From Megaleporinus macrocephalus (taxonomy: Eukaryota > Chordata > Actinopteri > Characiformes > Anostomidae): a DNA stretch of 64,000 bases. The notes under the pieces were generated by a model, which had not been told where the DNA came from, did no database searches, and saw only the letters and a list, made by a program, of their open reading frames with translations. The translations under genes were made by a program, and so were the position numbers. Positions 1 to 12,993 of the stretch are shown here, piece after piece (positions within the stretch are counted from its first letter, which is position 1; the number at the start of each line of letters is the position of its first letter). Where the stretch lies: the NCBI GenBank assembly GCA_021613375.1, contig CM038711.1, positions 17,113,194 through 17,177,193 on the forward strand. The letters run 5' to 3'.

Positions 1-447
1 TACATAACTACCAAGACAATAACCTACATACATGTAGAGTAAAGAATTACCTTATGTAGTTATGCACTCAGATTTATCATTGAAATGTATCATTAAATAC
101 TCCAGTACAGTACCTCGCTGCTCACTGCTGTGTGCTTTTGGCCTATTCCCAGAAAACTCAACACTTTCGAAGATAATCATTATTGGTCAGTATACGCTGC
201 ACTCTCGCTAAACATCGTATATCTTGTCAGTGGAAACAACTGGTCAGTGGTTTGGCCATGGGAAAATTTGCAATAAAAACATAAACCACGTCAGGTAATT
301 CTTTGGAAAGCCAATTATGTAGAAACAATGTGGGTATCTATTGCATATTCTCTCTGGTGATCAATGTGGTGTATAATGTAATTTTATATTTTAATTTCTA
401 TCATTTTAATGCACTCATTTTATTTATCCTTCTTCTTATTCTTTATT
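1..447. other. intergenic, nothing recognised
   Basis: AT-rich unique-looking sequence with no ORF, no repeat structure and no motif I can support. Confidence 0.5.
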
Positions 448-759
448 AAGTTGGCTTGAAAGAGCCAACTTACTGTTCTTCATAATCTTCTTATTATTAT
501 TATTCTATTCGCAAAATATAATCACTAATTCGTCCCACAGTTTTCAAGCTAGAACCACGAAATTCGGCGGGATCGTAGGTCCTATAGCGCAGATTTATGC
601 TTGTGCTTTTCTAAGCGATCCGAACTACGGTTTTCCGGAAAACGGCGTTCAAACAGGGAATTTTTGCCCCATAGGAATGAATGGCGGAATGTTGAGAGAA
701 TTCAAACTTAACTGCCAGCAGTGATGTCACAATGCACACCTCTCACACAGACACCCATT

Positions 760-2440
760 AAACAGTAAACACAAACTCACACACACGCACGGTCACACAC
801 ACACACCCTACACAACACACACACTACACCACATACACACACCCTACACAACCTACACACACTACACACCACACATACCCTACACAACACACACAACCTA
901 CACAACCTACACACACTACACACCACACATAACCTACACAACACACACACCCTACACATCACACACACACACACACACTACACAACATACACAAACTACA
1001 CAACATACACACTACACAACATACAAACTACACAACATACACACTACACAACACACACCCTACACAACATACACATTACACAACACACACACTACACAAC
1101 ATACACACTACACAACACACACCCTACACAACATACACATTACACAACACACACACTACACAACATACACACTACACAACATACACATTACACACACACT
1201 ACACAATTACACAACATACACACCCCACACAACATACACACCCTACACAACATACACACCCTACACAACATAGACACTACACAACATACACAATACTCAA
1301 CATACACACACTATACAACAAACACACTACACAACACACAAACTTCACAACATACACACCCTACACAACATACACAATACACAACATACACACCCTACAC
1401 AACATACACACCCTACACAACATAGACACTACACAACATACACAATACTCAACATACACACACTATACAACAAACACACTACACAACACACAAACTTCAC
1501 AACATACACACACTACACAACATACACAATACACAACATACACACCCTACACAACATACACACTACACAATACACACACTACACAACATACACAATACAC
1601 AACACACAAACTACATAACATACACACTACACAACACACACACTACACAACATACACACACTACACAACACACACACCCTACACAACATACACACCCTAC
1701 ACACCACACATACCCTAAACAACACACACACCCTACACAACACACACAACCTACACAACCTACACACACTACACACCACACATAACCTACACAACACACA
1801 CACCCTACACAACACACACACACTACACAACATACACAAACTACACAACATACACACTACACAACGTACAAACTACACAACATACACACTACACAACACA
1901 CACCCTACACAACATACACATTACACAACACACACACTACACAACATACACACTACACAACATACACATTACACACACACTACACAATTACACAACATAC
2001 ACACCCTACACAACATACACACTACACAACATACACACCCTACACAACATACACACCCTACACAACATACACACTACACAACATACACAATACACAAGAT
2101 ACACACACTACACAACAAACACACTACACAACACACAAACTACACAACATACACCCTATACAACATACACACCCTACACAACATACACACTACACAATAC
2201 ACACACTACACAACATACACAATACACAACATACACACCCTACACAACATACACACCCTACACAACATACACACTACACAAAACACAAACTACACAACAT
2301 ACACACTACACAATACACACACTACACAACATACACAATACACAACACACAAACTACACAACATACACACTACACAACACACACACTACACAACATACAC
2401 ACCCTAAACACACACACACTACACAACATATACACTACAT
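760..2440. repeat. CA-rich minisatellite (TACACAACATACACAC-type units)
   Basis: About 1.65 kb of tandem units built from TACACAACA and CACACAC, in blocks of roughly 16-20 bp with higher-order duplication. A block around 1259-1355 recurs near 1418-1510, including rarer variants such as ATAGACACTACAC. Cys/Val-rich minus-strand ORFs here are artefacts of the repeat. Confidence 0.9.
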
Positions 2441-2480
2441 AATAGACACAAACTGACACGCACGCACGCTCACACACTTT

Positions 2481-2790
2481 ATGGGAATTTAAGGTGGACT
2501 TGTGGGAATTTAAGGTGGAACTATGGGAATTTAAGGTGGACTTGTGGGAATTTAAGGTGGACTTGTGGGAATTTAAGGTGGACTTGTTGAAATGTAAGGT
2601 GGACTTGTAGAAATTTAAGGTGGAGTGAATTTAAGGTGGAATTGTTGAAATGTAAGGTGGACTTGTAGAAATTTAAGGTGGAATTGTAGAAATTTAAAGT
2701 GGAGTACTAAATATTTAAGGTGGATTGCTAGATATGTAAGGTGGACTTGTAGGAATTTAAGGTGGATTTATAGGAATTCAAGGTGGAGTT
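2481..2790. repeat. 21-bp minisatellite (GGGAATTTAAGGTGGACTTGT)
   Basis: About 14-15 head-to-tail units. The first five are nearly identical and the later ones are increasingly diverged, with units shortened to 18-19 bp. Immediately follows the CA-rich array inside the same inverted-repeat element. Confidence 0.9.
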
Positions 2791-2993
2791 ACAGGGTACA
2801 AAACACACCTTCACCAAACACAGACATCACACACACACAACTATCAGCGGGAGATTTCAAGCCAACTTCGAAGTTCGTTCAACTTCCCCTCTCTAGTTAT
2901 TATTGGCATTATTATAATAATTTTATAAATACACGTTATATGTTATATTCTATTTGAAAAGTGAAAACCGTATTAATTGCATTGGTAAACGTA

Positions 2994-3118
2994 AAAGATA
3001 AGATAATCCTTTATTAGTCCTACAGTGGGGGTGTTACAGCAGCAAAATGTTAGCAAGGCACTCAGTACAAAAATAGATAAATAAACTGTAAAGTATATAC
3101 AATATAAATGTCATTATT
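2994..3118 (-). mobile_element. retroposon 3' end fragment
   Basis: AAGATAAGATAATCCTTTAT then TAGTCC: the reverse complement of a GGACTAATAAAGGATTATCTT-type non-LTR 3' terminus with short tandem tail, continuing into about 100 bp of 3' UTR-like sequence. Confidence 0.5.
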
Positions 3119-3363
3119 AATGCACTAGCTTAACCCGGGATAGGACGGAAAGAAGGCTCCAACTTTGAGTTCGGTATCAGGTAAATGAACAGTCTCAACT
3201 TTTACTCTGTCTCAGCTCTGCCTGGGTTAAGGTGGATTCAGAACTTGTTCTAGAGATCAGTGGAGTGCAACGCCTCCAGCTGAGATAACTGGAAACAGAA
3301 TTAATTCCTGGATATTAATAAAACCTTTAAACAGAACAGGGGTGCTGAATTATCCTGGAGATC

Positions 3364-3432
3364 TAATTCAATTTAATTAAAGTTTATTTGTATAGCGCTT
3401 TACAAAGCAGCTTTACAAAAATTTGAAAACAA
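3364..3432. repeat. fragment of common fish dispersed repeat
   Basis: Contains TTTATTTGTATAGCGCTTTA, a core seen in many fish dispersed repeats. Confidence 0.4.
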
Positions 3433-5164
3433 ACAGTTTTATTTTATTAGTATTATTATTTGTTTGTTAATGTTGGAATATTATTACTAGATCTTAATTT
3501 CATCATAAAAAGACAATATATGTTGTTTGGCTTATGCTCAAATAACTTAACTTATTTACTTATACAAAATTACATGTTTACTTATTCAATGTGTGATCTC
3601 TTTTTAGTTTTTGGAGGACAACGCAGACCAGAAAAATATGAATGAATGGCTTTCATAAATTTGTATAATGTTGTGGTAAAATACACAACACTGCAATCTG
3701 TAATTTGAGAACTACAAAGTGTATCTATGTGGTAAGTGAATCTGAAAAAAATGAGCAGTACACGTGGATATAATGTGTAAAGTACAAGTGCTGTTACAAG
3801 TGCTGTTATTTCGCCGACATTTTCTCCCCCATCCGATACATGTCCAATAGATCAAATTTCCTTTTCCATCCAATCTCTAATCACACAGAATAGTTTTTTG
3901 TTTGTTTTTTTCTTTTTATAAGAATGAACTTATTAATCCACAATATGGTGGTTTTATATAAACATACAATACAATTTTCCAGTGGAACATTTTGTTTGTT
4001 AAAAATCACATTTTAAAAGAAAAATCAATGCATTCAAATAATTCAGTATAATCCTGTCATGTAGATTAAACCAGACACACTGCCCATCTCTTAAAAATGA
4101 TTCAAACGAGTTTTGACTATAATTTTACGATAACCATCAGCCAAATCTTTCATACTGCCTTTTTTACTCAAGTAAAACTTTTGAGAGCAAGCCTAACATT
4201 GTACCTTTATCCTATGTCTGTTTTTTTAACAGACACTTCAGGAGAAAAAAGTCTTATGTATGTATGAATTTGTTCATCTAAAATAAGTTTCACTACATTA
4301 CTTTTCGTAACATTGAAATCTTTAAGAGGCAATTCATGGCATATCATAAATTCACTGGTGCTGCATGTTTGCATGAGTTAAATGTCTTCAAAAAATATAA
4401 TGGAAATATATCATGTCATTATCCACCCCTAGATATGGTGGAATAACTAATAAATCAACAAATCTAATATGGTCAGCCTTCATTATTGACTCAATCTTGT
4501 TTGGAGTCATTACCAACAAACCATTCCAGAATATTTTCTGACATTCTCTGTAGCATTATTATCCAGCTGTTCAGCAGCTATTCTTCATTTGATTGAAAAT
4601 GTAGGTTTCACCCATGTACACTCACTGGCCACTTTCTTAAGTACACCTACATCATATCTACATTCATGGCACATTTTATCAGATCGACTTACAATTTTAT
4701 ACAATAACTGTAGTCCATCTATTTCATAAACAGTTACTGTAAGCATTTAAACAATATATGGATTATAGTCTGTGATCACAATACTACCAAGTGTGCATAT
4801 CTGATAAGTGGACCAAACAATGAGTGTAAACATAAGTTATCTGAGAGTGCATGTACAGATATATAAAGTGTTCTTTCTTGAGGGGAAATTGCTGGTTGGT
4901 AGTTGTCCTATCAATACTGTAAAACGTGATGAACTTTAGCTAAAATAAGAATAATAATAATAATAAAGTAGAAATGTAGACTGATAGACCACAGCTGCCC
5001 TTGGACAGCTTACAAATAAACCATTACAATACAATCTCTCACTGTAGAAGCATAGTATTTTTTATATATTGCAGATTTGCTTACTTATGTTGTTGTGTAA
5101 ATGTTTTTGGTGAGTGTCAGTCAGAGAAATCACAGTATAGCAATGTGAGGCCTTTTTGTAACTT
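3433..5164. other. intergenic, 3' of st7
   Basis: AT-rich, no supported gene. At 4618-4655 ACTCACTGGCCACTTTCTTA then AGTACACC matches the end of a widespread fish DNA transposon family, and seems an isolated fragment. Confidence 0.4.
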
Positions 5165-5170
5165 TTTATT
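5165..5170 (-). terminator. possible st7 poly(A) signal
   Basis: AATAAA on the minus strand about 196 nt past the st7 stop, followed by A-rich sequence. It is the first exact hexamer I found downstream. 3' UTR length is unproven. Confidence 0.4.
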
Positions 5171-5365
5171 GGGCTATGTTCAGCCTTTTTGAAAAGAAAA
5201 AAAAAAACATTTTTTACATCAGAAAAAAAAACCCAGAAAATCGAAATAGAACAAAAAGTCAGCAATTATTTTTTTCCCCTTTCTCTTGTGGCTCTCTCCA
5301 TTTTTCCTGCTTGTCTGGGGCTAGAGCAGTTCCCATGAGGTTGGCACCAGGGTGTTAGGGTTATT

Positions 5366-5461
5366 TCAGATGCGTGTCAGCTGGTGCCAAAGTCCAGAAG
5401 GCAGAATACTTTCCACTTTCTCCATGATGAAGTTTAGAGGTGCAAACAGGGTGCCAAGAAA
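5366..5461 (-). CDS. st7: st7 exon 15 (last coding exon)
   Basis: 96 nt encoding [20 protein letters not shown] then [11 protein letters not shown] and TGA at 5368-5366. CTGCAG acceptor. This is the ST7-type C-terminus. I recognised no alternative terminal exon in the 2.3 kb intron upstream of it. Confidence 0.95.
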   Translation of the reverse strand, partial: FLGTLFAPLNFIMEKVESILPSGLWHQLTRI

Positions 5462-8400
5462 CTGCAGTTAGAAGGAGGAAAATAGTTCAGTAAGTATGTG
5501 AAAGTCAAGGTACTTTGGCAAGAAGCAGGTTAAGGTAATGCAATGTCCCAATGCATGTAAGTGTTTTTAGTTTAAGCAAACAATTAAATAATCACATCAT
5601 TTATAAAAATCATAAAAAAAAAAAAAATCAGAGGAACAGTATGTCCTACATAAGTCTTTGTATACTTCTCATACCTCTGTCTTTTAGTCATATGTATTGG
5701 AATAACTGGATGTTAAAACATTAAAATGTGTTATTTTGTTACCACGCAGAGTAGTTAGTATGTATTCCTCGACTTGTGTAATCTGAAGAAAGTGTAAAAG
5801 AAAAACCCTTGACATGCAAATACAAACATGACTTGGACTACACAATAATATACAGACATAATGTAAACCGGAAACACCCTGGCTTGCAACATTAGAAAAA
5901 AAATGAGAATAAAGCAGATCAAAGCAAATGTAAGATGAGATGTAACAGTAAGACATGCATTTGGGGTGCCAACAAGCTTCATCCTGAATAGGTCTACAGA
6001 GTATCCAGGTTTTATTTCTGACTTAAGAATAAGGAGATTTCATTAGAACACAGGAGCTGGATTTACCTTTAAAACTCTAGTTCATAAAAGCTGCACAGGT
6101 GTTGACTACAGAGAGGAAGGGCTGACTAAAGTGTTTAAGTAACCAATTAATATCATGGGGATATATGTACATGCAATTAAGTACTGATCACAAAAACTAG
6201 ACAACATATACAAAAGACAACAAAAGACAACATTTACAATCATTTTATCGCCTCTGTTGGATAGTAAAATAATTGATAACAGTTTTCCACAAAGACAGAC
6301 TGAAGAATTGTGGCTATAAAACATCTTATACTGCTACACCCCACCTCTTGCATTCTGTTACCACAGGAACATAACCACAGCACCACAATGTGAAAGAAGG
6401 CATTTCAATGAATTAGGCTTAGAACAATTTCTGTTCTTAAACAGTACGTGGTGCTAAAAAGCAATCCATGTTGGCCAGAATGTAAGCAGGTGGGTGGTAG
6501 GACAGGTTTTATAAAATAATCTAAGATTATTTTAGAATTTGTATTAGTAGAAAATATTGCCCCTTTTGACCCATAAACCCAAACTGCTTGGATGAATCCC
6601 ATCTTCCTAAAAGGATGGAAGACTCAAGATAAGGTTAAAATCATCAATAAAAACCAAATTAGTAGAGAGGCAGGTTTGTTGGAGCAAGTAATAGCAAGGG
6701 GCTACAGATGAAAAAACAAAAAAAGATCTGACACAGTTTCTTTAGGGAAGTGACAAATCAAGTTTGACCTCCCATACCTCCTTTACCAAATACCAGATAT
6801 ACTATTTACCAAATATTAGGAAAGCAATGTGAATCGGTCATAGATGTAATCATAAGACTATGGGACACATTTAGAACAATATATGCTGCCCTCTGGACAC
6901 TGCCAATTTTATGGACATCCATGCCAATTTTATGGACATCAACATGCCAACACCAAGCAACATTCTGTATGTGTTACAACAGCATGGCTGCAAACTCTGA
7001 AAATGCAGTTGCCAGACTGGCCTGCCTGGTCCAGAAGTGTCTCCCACTGAAAAAATGTTTTATTAAGCCAACAAATGCCCTGTACAACTGCACAGCTGAA
7101 GATAACAAAAAAGGCAAAAGATGTGCTTTCAAAACTGGATTAGTTTGGTCTCTTGTACCAAAATGTTTAAGTGCTGTTAAAAGGATATAACAAGAGGTAA
7201 ACAAGACCCAACTTTTTATCACATCAAATTTGGAATGAAAAAGTTCACAAGGTAAAAAAAATTAATATTGTAACTTAGTTAAAAAGAAATGAATAAACAA
7301 GTTTTTTATCACTATTACACATACTAAGTTAAGTGTTATTATGCATCACATAAAAACAAAAATCTGAAAAAGGGAGAACCTTTAAACTTGCATAGAACTT
7401 TACATTACACAAAGGTGCTCATTTTAAAGTTGTTTAACACCTCTTTTTAAAATCATTTTTCAAGTCAATGGAACCAGTGATTTTAGAGCATTTCTATTGA
7501 TCCATTCATGTAACAGGATATAACGGGCATTTGCCATGTTCAAATGATACCGAAAAATGGAAATCGACAAAAATTAAGATTCTTGTTTTTGTTTGGAGGG
7601 CGATGTTGTAAAGTCACAATTGTTCTCTCCTGTGTTTTCTTTTTCTTTATTTATGTACTCCAATCTGACTGAATACACAATTGCAATTGTGTCCTTTTTT
7701 GTTTAATATAAGTAAAACATAAAACATAAAATGTCAGACTCACTGCCTTGGCAAAGACTCCCATGAGTTCAGGAAACTGGTGTGTGAGGAGAGCTAGCAT
7801 GGCGGTGAAGGAACAGAGGCCTGCCGTAAACAGAATGAAGAAAGGCAGCTCCTTCTTCGGGTACACAGACACTTCATGAAACACTGCTTACACACATAAG
7901 ACATGTTAGGGAGAGTTAGCCAGCACAACACAATAGAAAACACATTGAAGAAACCACCAACCCAAACACATGGCTGCATGGCTTGTTTATGTACTATATT
8001 AAGGTTTGTAATAATGTAAGCCGTTAAAATGTAAGTACTACACATAACTACGTTCACAAACAGTTTTGTATCTGTTTGGTGCCGCCATCAAGGTCACTAA
8101 GGTAAATTCATTTAGCATTTGACTGACCGCTTGACCACCAGTGTGTAATTCAGTGTCTCTTTTAATTAAGCGCTCTAGTGAACTTAGCATGTGAAATATA
8201 AATAAACATAGAAAGTTCATTGTCATGTTCTTTAAGGAACTAATAGCTTCTCTACTATGACACTGCACAAAGAACACCTTTTATCACAATTTATTTTTCA
8301 GAACATACTTTTACTCTCTTAAGTAGCTGTAATTGCATAAAACTTGGTTGCAGATTGCGTGCCTGCTCTTTAAATCTAAGAAAACAGGGACTGAACCTTG

Positions 8401-11400
8401 AAGTGTTTTAACAACTTAAAAATCAATAAAATTAATAGGGACAGAGCCTTTGTATTATCCATTTTATAAGGATGTGTTTTTCTAGATGTATATAACAATA
8501 TAAACAGTTAAATTGTAGACATTTTAATGTATGAAAAAGGAAAAAAAATATAATGCAATCTGATGTTCCTGCAGTGGAACATTTTATAGACACAGTGACT
8601 AACAGCAAAGCAATTACAGCAAAGAAGTACAGAGTGTATTTAAGTAAACGTATTACGTTGAGAGAGAAAGAGAGAGAGGATAACTTCTTACTTGGTAGAA
8701 GTTCCCTGTCTGCGGTCTCTGTGCAGATTGGGTATGGATAAAACAGATGTCCCTTTTCCAAAGGGTAAGGAATCATTCTAAAAGCTGGAAAGTAAAGTTA
8801 CATGTACGTTAGTGCTGCCAAGCCATTAGACACTGAATTTTTTTCTACTTAAAACATCATGCTATATAATACATTAAGCCACAATCATATAATGAATCAT
8901 GCAATGAATTATAAAACAAATAAGGTGAACCAACAAGTGCAATTTGCATTTGCTGTGAAATGGGACATGTGCGAAAGATTGCTCCATTTTGGTTCAGTTT
9001 AAAAAAATATTTTGGTGCAGTTATCAGGCTGACTAATTAGCCCAACATTAACAGTAAGAACAGTTATACCAGTTTGCAAAAGCATATTGGACACATTTTT
9101 GTGACAAAAGATCAGTGTACTTGGGCATTAGTTCTCAGCTCAGGTCATGTCAAATATAATGATGTTAATTTTGGCAGCTGATTTTGATTTAGTTTTAGTC
9201 TTTTAAATCATTTTAATAATATTAGTTTAGTTTTACACATTTCTAGGTGACTGGGGCTCCAATGCCTCTAAAGGTTTTTTGTGTTTTTTTCAAGGTATTT
9301 TTATAGTAAACGTTGTAGCAAGATAATTAAAGTTATGACATAAATCACTGCTTATGTTTGTTCCAAGGAGAGGAACCATAACAACATAAACATAGGCCAC
9401 TGCATGTCATGCTGTGTGCATCAACAACAAAAATGGGGGCTGTTTACAGGTGGGTTGTTTACACTGGGCTATTTTGGCATTTGTACTTTTGTTTTGGCCT
9501 TTTTATACCCCATTAAAAAAAGTTTAGTATTAGAAAATAAATTATTTGACAATAATTATAACTACACTATGGAATGTCACAGTCTCTGCAGTCATAAAAT
9601 GGCTTTTTATACCTTTTGATAATCTTAGGTGTCAACAAAGTCTTAAAAACAGACTTTTAGATTTGAAGCCATTTGGAGCTCTTAGTGTAGCTTTAAACAT
9701 GGCTTGCAGAATAACAATATACAGGTGTGATAGATATAGGTACAACCTGCAACAATTTATTGGGAATTTCTTAATATGAAACCAATTGACTCTTATAAGA
9801 ATATATTGTATTTTTAGGTGTAGATTTGCGTAAGTAGGGTCAGACTGATATTTTAGGAGAACAGAATTGTCTCAACCAATATTTGAATGGTTTATCTTTG
9901 GCGTTAAGACATTAAGTGGAGTGTCATGCAAGACTCACAGGACAGCGTGTGAACCTGAAGCAAACATGCTAGCATTTAATTGGCTGAAAATGAGGAGACT
10001 ATCTGAAAGCTCACGTCTTGATGTCCACATATCATACTTACTGCTAGACATGGAGGAGGTGAGAGCTGATCAGTAAGCTAATGTGAAGTAATCAGGGGTA
10101 TCAGTCCATATACATCAAGCACTGGTGAGCCTATAGTCTTTCACAGGACTTACTCTCTTCTGTTGCCTGTACTGCACACATGATGTAATATTTTCCAGGT
10201 CAACACATTTTTAACTTAAAAAAAAAAAAAAAAAAAGAGGCGCCAGGAGCTTTTACACCACCCAGAGTGTAAGTACTACGTAGTAAACAAAACTGCCATG
10301 AGCTATGTTGATTTAAAATGAAATATCACCAGCTTTTCCTGTCCAAAATAATTAAAGGCAGGCATCAGCATTAAAGCTAGAATATTCAGCAAATCTAACA
10401 TTTGAAAGGCAAAATATTTGGTCATGAGTTTATTTTAAAAAACTGTTAATTTAAAAAAAAGTTTGTTCAATAAGATCACATTCACACAATAGTGGGACCC
10501 CAAGTTTTATTAGATGCTTGTATTTATCTTAATCATTTGTAAATTAACACATTCCTTTTTCTTACAGTGGGTAGATGCTAGATGTTGGAGGGTAAGAGGT
10601 GGATTGTTGTACTCCTACCAATGTTGCTACCAAACTTACACCATTGATCGTATTTATGCCCAGTTATAATTTTAATACAGTTTAGTCAGATGTTAGTACT
10701 TAGATAGCAAACTCTGTATTTGAAGTGCAATTTGGAATTAATTAATTTTGTCTGAAATATGTAACATGACCTGACAGGACATATTCCATAACTTGAAATC
10801 ACGGATTCTGTTTGATAACAACATAATAGCTTCGTGATGGCTTAATTACGGTGGCTGAGAAGACCAAACGCGCTGCAGATTCACAAAACAAATGTAAGTT
10901 CACAAACGCACTGCAAAACTGTTCACAACACAACAGAAGTGTTTCCGGAGGAAACTTAAAGGACGTGGGACCATATATGGCGACGCCTCAGTTATATTTG
11001 CTAACTATATTCATCATAGTTTTATTACAGGCTAAGAAATTAAGTAGATATGTTGCTTGCATACCTCTAATGCCGGCCATGTCTAGCCAAAATATATTTA
11101 TTTCATTAAACAGAGCAAATGTTTTAGCTTTTTGCATCTTGGGAGAAACAAAAAGCTGTTTTTTCTGGGCTTTTAGCACGACAATATTCAGAAAAAAAGT
11201 AATACACATTTTGTCTTTTTGCGCACCTTCAGTTATAGGATAAGGAACTGTTAGCTAATGTTCCTAGGCTACACAAGCTTGTAGACAAACTGTAGAACTC
11301 ACAGGTTATATCACAGTAGCTATATTGAGAGTGAATTATTAATTGACTGAGAGCTCTGTAAAATTAGGTTGATATTGAATATTCGGCGGGTATTCATGTT

Positions 11401-12921
11401 TATCGCTGCAGCAGACGCTAAAGATGGCAAATGACCATATTATTAGTATCAATTCCTACTGTAAGACAACCATATGACATACATATTTAAAATCATGTGT
11501 AGTGTATAGAGACCCATCATACCAACATACTACAACTCTTTGTTTGGTAAGATATGCCTCAGTTGAATTGTAGTTAATTTTTATAAAAATAATTTTAAAA
11601 ATATATAATTTTATTATAAAAATTACGTAAAATTCCACCGAAGCATATTTGAACAAAAATTTGTTTTATGCCGTCTTTAGCATCTCTGCAGCGATGCCGG
11701 CTATATTGATAGAAACTACTCTAAGAAATGGAAAGATCGGGAACTTTGACAAAATGTAACAAGTATAGTTTGTTCCCTGGTTTACCACGACTTAGAAAAA
11801 GTAATTTCAGAGTTTTTACGAGTTTGTTTGTGAGCTGCAGCAGTGGCGAAACGCGAATATCCGCCGAATATCCATCATTAACCTAACTTAACCGAGCTCT
11901 CTGTTGAAATTAATAATTCGCTCTCAATATAGCTACATTTGCTTTGTTTAATGAAATAAATATATTTTGGCTAGACATGGCCAGCTTTAGTGGTATGCAA
12001 GCAATATTTTCCCCACTTCATTCCTTAGCCTGTAATAAAACCATGATAAATATAGTTAGCAAATATAACCGGGGCATCACTATATATGGTCCCACGTCCT
12101 ACAGAAACAATTCTGTTGTGCTGTGAATGGTTTTGCAGTGCGTTTGTGAACTTGCATTTTTTTTGTGAATCTGCAGCGTGTTTGTTAAATGTAGTGCCCA
12201 TGTTGTCGTTTTGATGAAAGTGTTTTTTGTTTGCAGCGCGTTTGTGAATCTGCAGTGTGTTGGGTCTTCTCGGCCACCGTACTTAATTGTGAATTCAACA
12301 TTAGTTGTATACAACATTTAAAAAGAATCCGGAGATACTCACTGCCTTCCCAAGTACAATGCAACAGGTTCAGCGCTCCCTCCACTCGCTTCCAATGCTG
12401 CAGGTGGAAGAAGGCATATGCTATTGCCTCACTATCTCCTCTCTTTAGGATGTGCTCTGGTGGCAGTATCAAACTTTTCATCTCTAAGAGGTACTGGAGA
12501 AGACAGTTACCACTATGTAAATGAACAATGTAGAAACCTTTCATTTATCATCATTTCAAATTAAGTATATGATTTTCAGACAGTGGCGGTGTGAGCAGCT
12601 CACTTTGGGTACATGTGGGTTGAATTCCACTGCTCTGTGTATGGCTTCCACTGCATTCATTTCTGCTGTACTCAAGCCTCGCCGAGATGCTGCCTCTGGC
12701 GAAAACCTGAAAAGCGTAAAGGGGAATGACTGAAAACGCCTTCTACAAATGGTATTCAAATGCAAACTCTATGCACATTGGGTTTTGGATAAAGGAAATT
12801 AAATACACGCAGAACTTAGTACTCAATGCCAACACAAGAGAAATCATACAATATTTTGAAATGTTACTTAATGACCACAATAAAAATAAAAAGCACATAC
12901 TCCTATTAGGGAAAAAATAAA

Positions 12922-12993
<72 letters not shown>

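Larger units (their letters stand above)
448..2868. mobile_element. inverted-repeat element stuffed with minisatellites
   Basis: The same 14-bp sequence AAGTTGGCTTGAAA occurs at the left edge (448-461) and inverted at the right edge (2855-2868). The left end can also fold on itself (GTTGGCTT...AGCCAAC). The interior starts with about 270 bp of ordinary sequence and is then almost wholly two tandem arrays. There is no transposase ORF. The class is not assigned. The termini look like a fish repeat family known for variable internal satellites. Confidence 0.5.
8785..12342 (-). other. st7: st7 intron 12
   Basis: The intron between exons 12 and 13 holds a dispersed repeat (9846-10237) and the large foldback element (10847-12281). 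The element ends only about 60 bp downstream of the exon 12 donor. Confidence 0.8.

Noticed and set aside
777..1857. Cys/Val/Leu-rich minus-strand ORFs
   Set aside because: They are translations of the CA-rich minisatellite. No domain, and the periodicity is that of the DNA repeat.
760..2790. Array that might be taken for a CRISPR
   Set aside because: Units are head-to-tail tandem repeats without unique spacers, in a vertebrate genome.
10851..11243. 130-codon ORF
   Set aside because: Starts in the terminal repeat of the foldback element; mirrored in the other arm; no domain.
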